A stretch of 8,814 nt of DNA from Sulfurovum sp. (GTDB taxonomy: Bacteria; Campylobacterota; Campylobacteria; Campylobacterales; Sulfurovaceae), in assembly GCA_026984165.1 (NCBI GenBank), contig JALSSQ010000259.1, positions 1-8,814 of the forward strand. Reading direction: 5' to 3'. Below are positions 6,407 to 8,814 of this stretch, in pieces. How positions within the stretch are numbered: position 1 is the first letter of the stretch; each line of letters starts with the position of its first letter. The notes under the pieces were generated by a model. That model was given only the letters and a program-made list of their open reading frames with translations. It ran no database searches and had not been told where the DNA came from. A program made the position numbers and the translations under genes.

Positions 6407-7176
6407 TGTATAGTATCAAAGCCCACGCGAAAGTAAATATTTTTCTTAAAATCACAGGATATAAAGAGGGCTACCATACCCTGCTTTCTCGCTTTATGCG
6501 TGTAGAAGATTTATATGATACCATAACCTTTGTGCCTTGTGAATGTGAACGCTTTACCATAGAAGGCTGTGACGGAGTACCCCTAGAGTCCAATACCATC
6601 TATAAAGCCTACAAAGCACTCAATGACCATACTGGAGACCTAGACATACTCAACTTCTTTTATGCCCATAAAGTAGTGGTTACCAAACGCATACCAAGCC
6701 AAGCAGGACTTGGTGGTGGCAGTTCAGATGCTGCCGCTTTTATGCGTTTGGTAAAAGAGGCGTGTAACGTGATGATAAGCACCGAAGCGTTGGCAAAACT
6801 GGGCAGCACCATAGGGGCTGATTTGCCTTTTTTTATCTACAACTATCCTTCTGCCAATGTTTCAGGTTTTGGAGAAGTCGTAGAACCTTTTGACGAAGCA
6901 CCATTGGCACTTGAACTCTATACGCCAGACATAGGGTGCGACACAGCAGTAGTCTATAAAACCTTTAAATCTCATCTGCTTGATGACATTACGCTCTGTT
7001 CTTTTTTAGGCTGGGAGAGACTTGATTCTCAAACACTTTTAGAGACCATACACGACCCTGTGTTGCTTAATGACCTTTATGCTGCCGCACTCATCGCCTA
7101 CCCAGCGTTAAAAGACTTTACCAAAGAAGGATGGTACTTCTCTGGTTCTGGCAGTACTTTTTTTAACATCCTTTAA
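6406..7176 (+). CDS. ispE: 4-diphosphocytidyl-2-C-methyl-D-erythritol kinase IspE
   Basis: IspE phosphorylates CDP-methylerythritol at the 2-hydroxyl with ATP, the fourth step of the MEP pathway to isoprenoids. The 256 residues fit a compact GHMP kinase. Visible motifs: AKVNIFLKI (8-16) with the catalytic lysine K9, YHTLLSRF (23-30), the ATP loop PSQAGLGGGSSDAA (97-110), GADLPFF (137-143) with the catalytic Asp139, and the C-terminal GSGSTFF (247-253). The ATG shares its A with the truB TGA (TGATG), and GAGGAG lies just ahead at 6395-6400, so the two genes are translationally coupled. In Campylobacter and Helicobacter, as I recall, csrA lies directly before ispE and smpB after it. Neither is present here. 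All catalytic residues are intact. Confidence 0.96.
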   Translation: MYSIKAHAKVNIFLKITGYKEGYHTLLSRFMRVEDLYDTITFVPCECERFTIEGCDGVPLESNTIYKAYKALNDHTGDLDILNFFYAHKVVVTKRIPSQAGLGGGSSDAAAFMRLVKEACNVMISTEALAKLGSTIGADLPFFIYNYPSANVSGFGEVVEPFDEAPLALELYTPDIGCDTAVVYKTFKSHLLDDITLCSFLGWERLDSQTLLETIHDPVLLNDLYAAALIAYPALKDFTKEGWYFSGSGSTFFNIL

Positions 7177-7221
7177 TCAGACTCATTAAAACATATCAAC
7201 ATTATCTTAAACTCCACACGT

Positions 7222-7227
7222 TATAAT
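7222..7227 (+). promoter_or_regulatory. Probable -10 element for the desaturase gene pair
   Basis: TATAAT lies 34 bases before the desaturase ATG in the 79-base gap after ispE. No clear -35 is seen. This suggests the desaturase and the following gene form their own transcription unit. Confidence 0.45.
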
Positions 7228-7255
7228 AAGCATAATTTATCCATAAAGAGTGACC

Positions 7256-8221
7256 ATGCCAAAGACAATCCTATATGAAGATATATTTGATGATCTCAAG
7301 TCCCAAGTGCGAAAAGCAGGACTCTTAGAACGCGTACCTGTACGCGGGACTATCGAAATGATCGCTATTCTTCTTTCTATTGCTATTGCACTTATCACGG
7401 CACCTTATTGGAACCCTATTCTTTTAGCTTTGTTTTTAGCACTTGTTTTTACCCGTTCTGTATTTGTTTCACATGATATACTGCATACACAATATTTTAA
7501 AAACAAATCCCTTTCAAAAAAACTCTCTTATCCTTTTTCCGCATTGATTCTTTCAAATTCATCTTCGTGGTGGGACAATAAGCACAATGTCAACCATCAT
7601 ACCTACTGTAATATTGTAGAAAAAGATGAAGATATACGTGCACTCGATGGTGCTTTTACACATCATGCAAAAGGAAACAATCCTTTCATTAAAAAATACA
7701 AACACCTTATATTTTGGGGAGCGATGTTTTTTATGTTTCCCGCTTTTATTGCACAGTCCTATGCCTTTGTAATCAAACGAAAGCTATGGGGAGAATTTGC
7801 ACTTATGCTACTGCACTGGCCACTCATTTGGGGGACACTCTACTACCAAATAGGTGGCTTAGATACACTAATTGTAGCTACTGTAATGTATTTTGTTCTC
7901 TCACCATGGCTTGCTTTTGGTTTTATAACAAACCACTTAGGCTGTGAAACATTTACAAAAGAAGAAGCAAAACATTTTTCATGGATGGAATTACAGATGA
8001 GAGGAAGTAGATCCTTGTCAGGTGGGAAGTTCATACATTGGTTCTACGGTGGACTCAATACACAAATAGAACATCATCTCTTTCCAAAAGCACCACGTTT
8101 TAACCTACTAAAAGTACAAAAAATGACAAAAGATTTTGCACAAAAACACAACATTCCCTACTTCGAAACCACACCGCTGATGGCGTATGTTCAGATTAAT
8201 GATGCCTTAAAAAAATATTAA
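7256..8221 (+). CDS. Membrane fatty acid desaturase (PF00487-type, QIEHH histidine box)
   Basis: The product is an integral membrane di-iron desaturase that would introduce a double bond into lipid acyl chains using O2 and an electron donor. I use ATG 7256 (321 residues), five bases after AAAGAG at 7245-7250. The in-frame GTG at 7250 overlaps that site. The three histidine boxes are HDILH (73-77), HNVNHH (110-115) and QIEHH (270-274). The Gln replacing the first His of box three is the form seen in front-end desaturases and their bacterial relatives. NHLG at 226-229 is a further conserved block. Hydrophobic segments lie at about 34-50, 52-70, 151-173, 181-198 and 203-224. There is no cytochrome b5 domain, so an external ferredoxin or similar donor is needed. 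Position of the double bond and the lipid substrate cannot be predicted. The enzyme implies access to oxygen. Confidence 0.92.
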   Translation: MPKTILYEDIFDDLKSQVRKAGLLERVPVRGTIEMIAILLSIAIALITAPYWNPILLALFLALVFTRSVFVSHDILHTQYFKNKSLSKKLSYPFSALILSNSSSWWDNKHNVNHHTYCNIVEKDEDIRALDGAFTHHAKGNNPFIKKYKHLIFWGAMFFMFPAFIAQSYAFVIKRKLWGEFALMLLHWPLIWGTLYYQIGGLDTLIVATVMYFVLSPWLAFGFITNHLGCETFTKEEAKHFSWMELQMRGSRSLSGGKFIHWFYGGLNTQIEHHLFPKAPRFNLLKVQKMTKDFAQKHNIPYFETTPLMAYVQINDALKKY

Positions 8222-8237
8222 AATTAAAGGAGTAAAT

Positions 8238-8814
8238 ATGGCAATCAAAGAGAAAGTAAAAAAAGTTTGGGCAAAAGTACTCAATATGGGAACCCCTCCT
8301 GAAAAAGAGGTGCTCTATAAAGAAGTGATCAAACGAAAACCCCCTGAAAAAAGTGCTGAGCTAATGGTGCTAGAAGATATTAAAAACAGTATCAAAAAAA
8401 TATGGACACCACAAAAAGGCGTAGAGTTTTCCAGAGGTACAGCAAATCCTCCTGTAAAAAAAACAACCAAGAAAAAAAGCCCTGCGAAAAAAACAACGCG
8501 CAAAACAACAAAGAAAACCAGTACTACAAAAAAAGAGGCTACAACAAACAGTACTAAGAAAAAAACCTCTACAACTGCCAAAAAAACTACAAGTAAAACA
8601 GCAACAAAAACGACAACGAAAAAAACACCTACGAAAAAAACAACAAGCACAACTAAAAAAACTACAACAAGCAGTAAAAAACCTACTCCTAAAAAGACAA
8701 CTGAAACAAAAAGTACAACAAGTAAGAAAAAACCTACTACAACAAAATCACCTGCAAAAAGTACAGTAAGCAAAAAGACAGATGATAAAAAAACAACGAC
8801 GAAAAAAGTAGCTT
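8238..8814 (+). CDS. Basic protein with Lys/Thr-rich histone H1-like tail (3' end outside window)
   Basis: The frame opens at ATG 8238, six bases... after AAAGGAG at 8226-8232 (five-base spacing), and stays open for 192 complete codons to the window end, so the gene is incomplete. Residues 1-72 have mixed composition, are rich in Lys, Glu and Val, and I do not recognise them. From residue 74 onward, Lys and Thr make up about 70% of residues (41 Lys and 45 Thr of 119), with short TTKK, KKTT and SPAKK patterns and only four acidic residues. This resembles histone H1-like tails of bacterial nucleoid proteins, which bind DNA or RNA through charge. Synonymous codons are mixed (ACA, ACT, ACG, ACC; AAA, AAG), so it is not a simple DNA repeat. 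It lies 16 bases after the desaturase and probably shares its transcript. There is no signal peptide. DNA binding is inferred from composition; a surface, RNA-binding or disordered spacer role is possible. Confidence 0.8.
   Translation, partial: MAIKEKVKKVWAKVLNMGTPPEKEVLYKEVIKRKPPEKSAELMVLEDIKNSIKKIWTPQKGVEFSRGTANPPVKKTTKKKSPAKKTTRKTTKKTSTTKKEATTNSTKKKTSTTAKKTTSKTATKTTTKKTPTKKTTSTTKKTTTSSKKPTPKKTTETKSTTSKKKPTTTKSPAKSTVSKKTDDKKTTTKKVA

Noticed and set aside
7250..7255. GTG start for the desaturase
   Set aside because: It overlaps the AAAGAG ribosome site; the ATG at 7256 has proper spacing.
8315..8773. Reverse-strand 152-codon open frame rich in Val, Phe and Leu
   Set aside because: It is the exact antisense of the Lys/Thr-rich gene: AAA and ACA codons read backwards give Phe/Val-type codons. 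The forward frame has a strong ribosome site and an operon position.
8456..8814. Simple DNA tandem repeat in the last gene
   Set aside because: The Lys/Thr pattern is irregular and uses mixed synonymous codons, so no fixed DNA unit is repeated.

Overview
The window looks like a chromosomal segment of a Campylobacterota (epsilonproteobacterial) chemolithotroph, with Sulfurimonas- or Sulfurovum-like bacteria as the best guess. The basis is AT-rich DNA, the uvrD-truB-ispE gene order that I recall from Campylobacter and relatives, a TruB active-site loop of the GYSGTLDPFA type that I associate with that group, and promoters with a good TATAAT -10 but little -35. Genus-level placement is inference.

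Layout. (1) 2-205: C-terminal end of a beta-carbonic anhydrase, cut by the window edge. (2) 253-2231: a compact forward operon of cysteine synthase (cysK), a short class IV aminotransferase/ADC-lyase-like enzyme, and a small protein that resembles the ClpXP adaptor SspB. Each junction overlaps (8 and 11 nt), so translation is probably coupled. (3) 2252-3160: a reverse-strand LysR-type regulator that converges on the operon. The two are separated by a hairpin overlapping both stop codons. (4) 3161-3353: a divergent control region with a perfect 10-bp inverted repeat (3243-3269) fitting a LysR-type T-N11-A box. (5) 3354-7176: UvrD/PcrA-type helicase, then truB and ispE overlapping as TGATG. Between uvrD and truB lies an unusual element: two four-copy heptanucleotide arrays that are near inverse complements of each other, flanking two small hairpins. 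(6) 7256-8814: a membrane fatty acid desaturase and, 16 nt later, a gene whose product has an unrecognised N-terminus and a Lys/Thr-rich histone H1-like tail. It runs off the window end.

Functionally the window mixes housekeeping genes: CO2 hydration, cysteine synthesis, possibly p-aminobenzoate/folate supply, DNA repair, tRNA pseudouridine 55 formation, the MEP isoprenoid pathway, and membrane lipid unsaturation. There is no rRNA, tRNA, CRISPR array, insertion sequence or phage gene that I can see. Apart from the twin heptamer arrays there is no sign of mobile DNA. No gene-free stretch exceeds 300 bases; the longest are 3161-3353 and 5421-5575, both described below. The most interesting items are the SspB-like protein, the H1-like protein, the twin heptamer arrays, the LysR operator palindrome, and the absence of csrA and smpB from a locus where relatives carry them.
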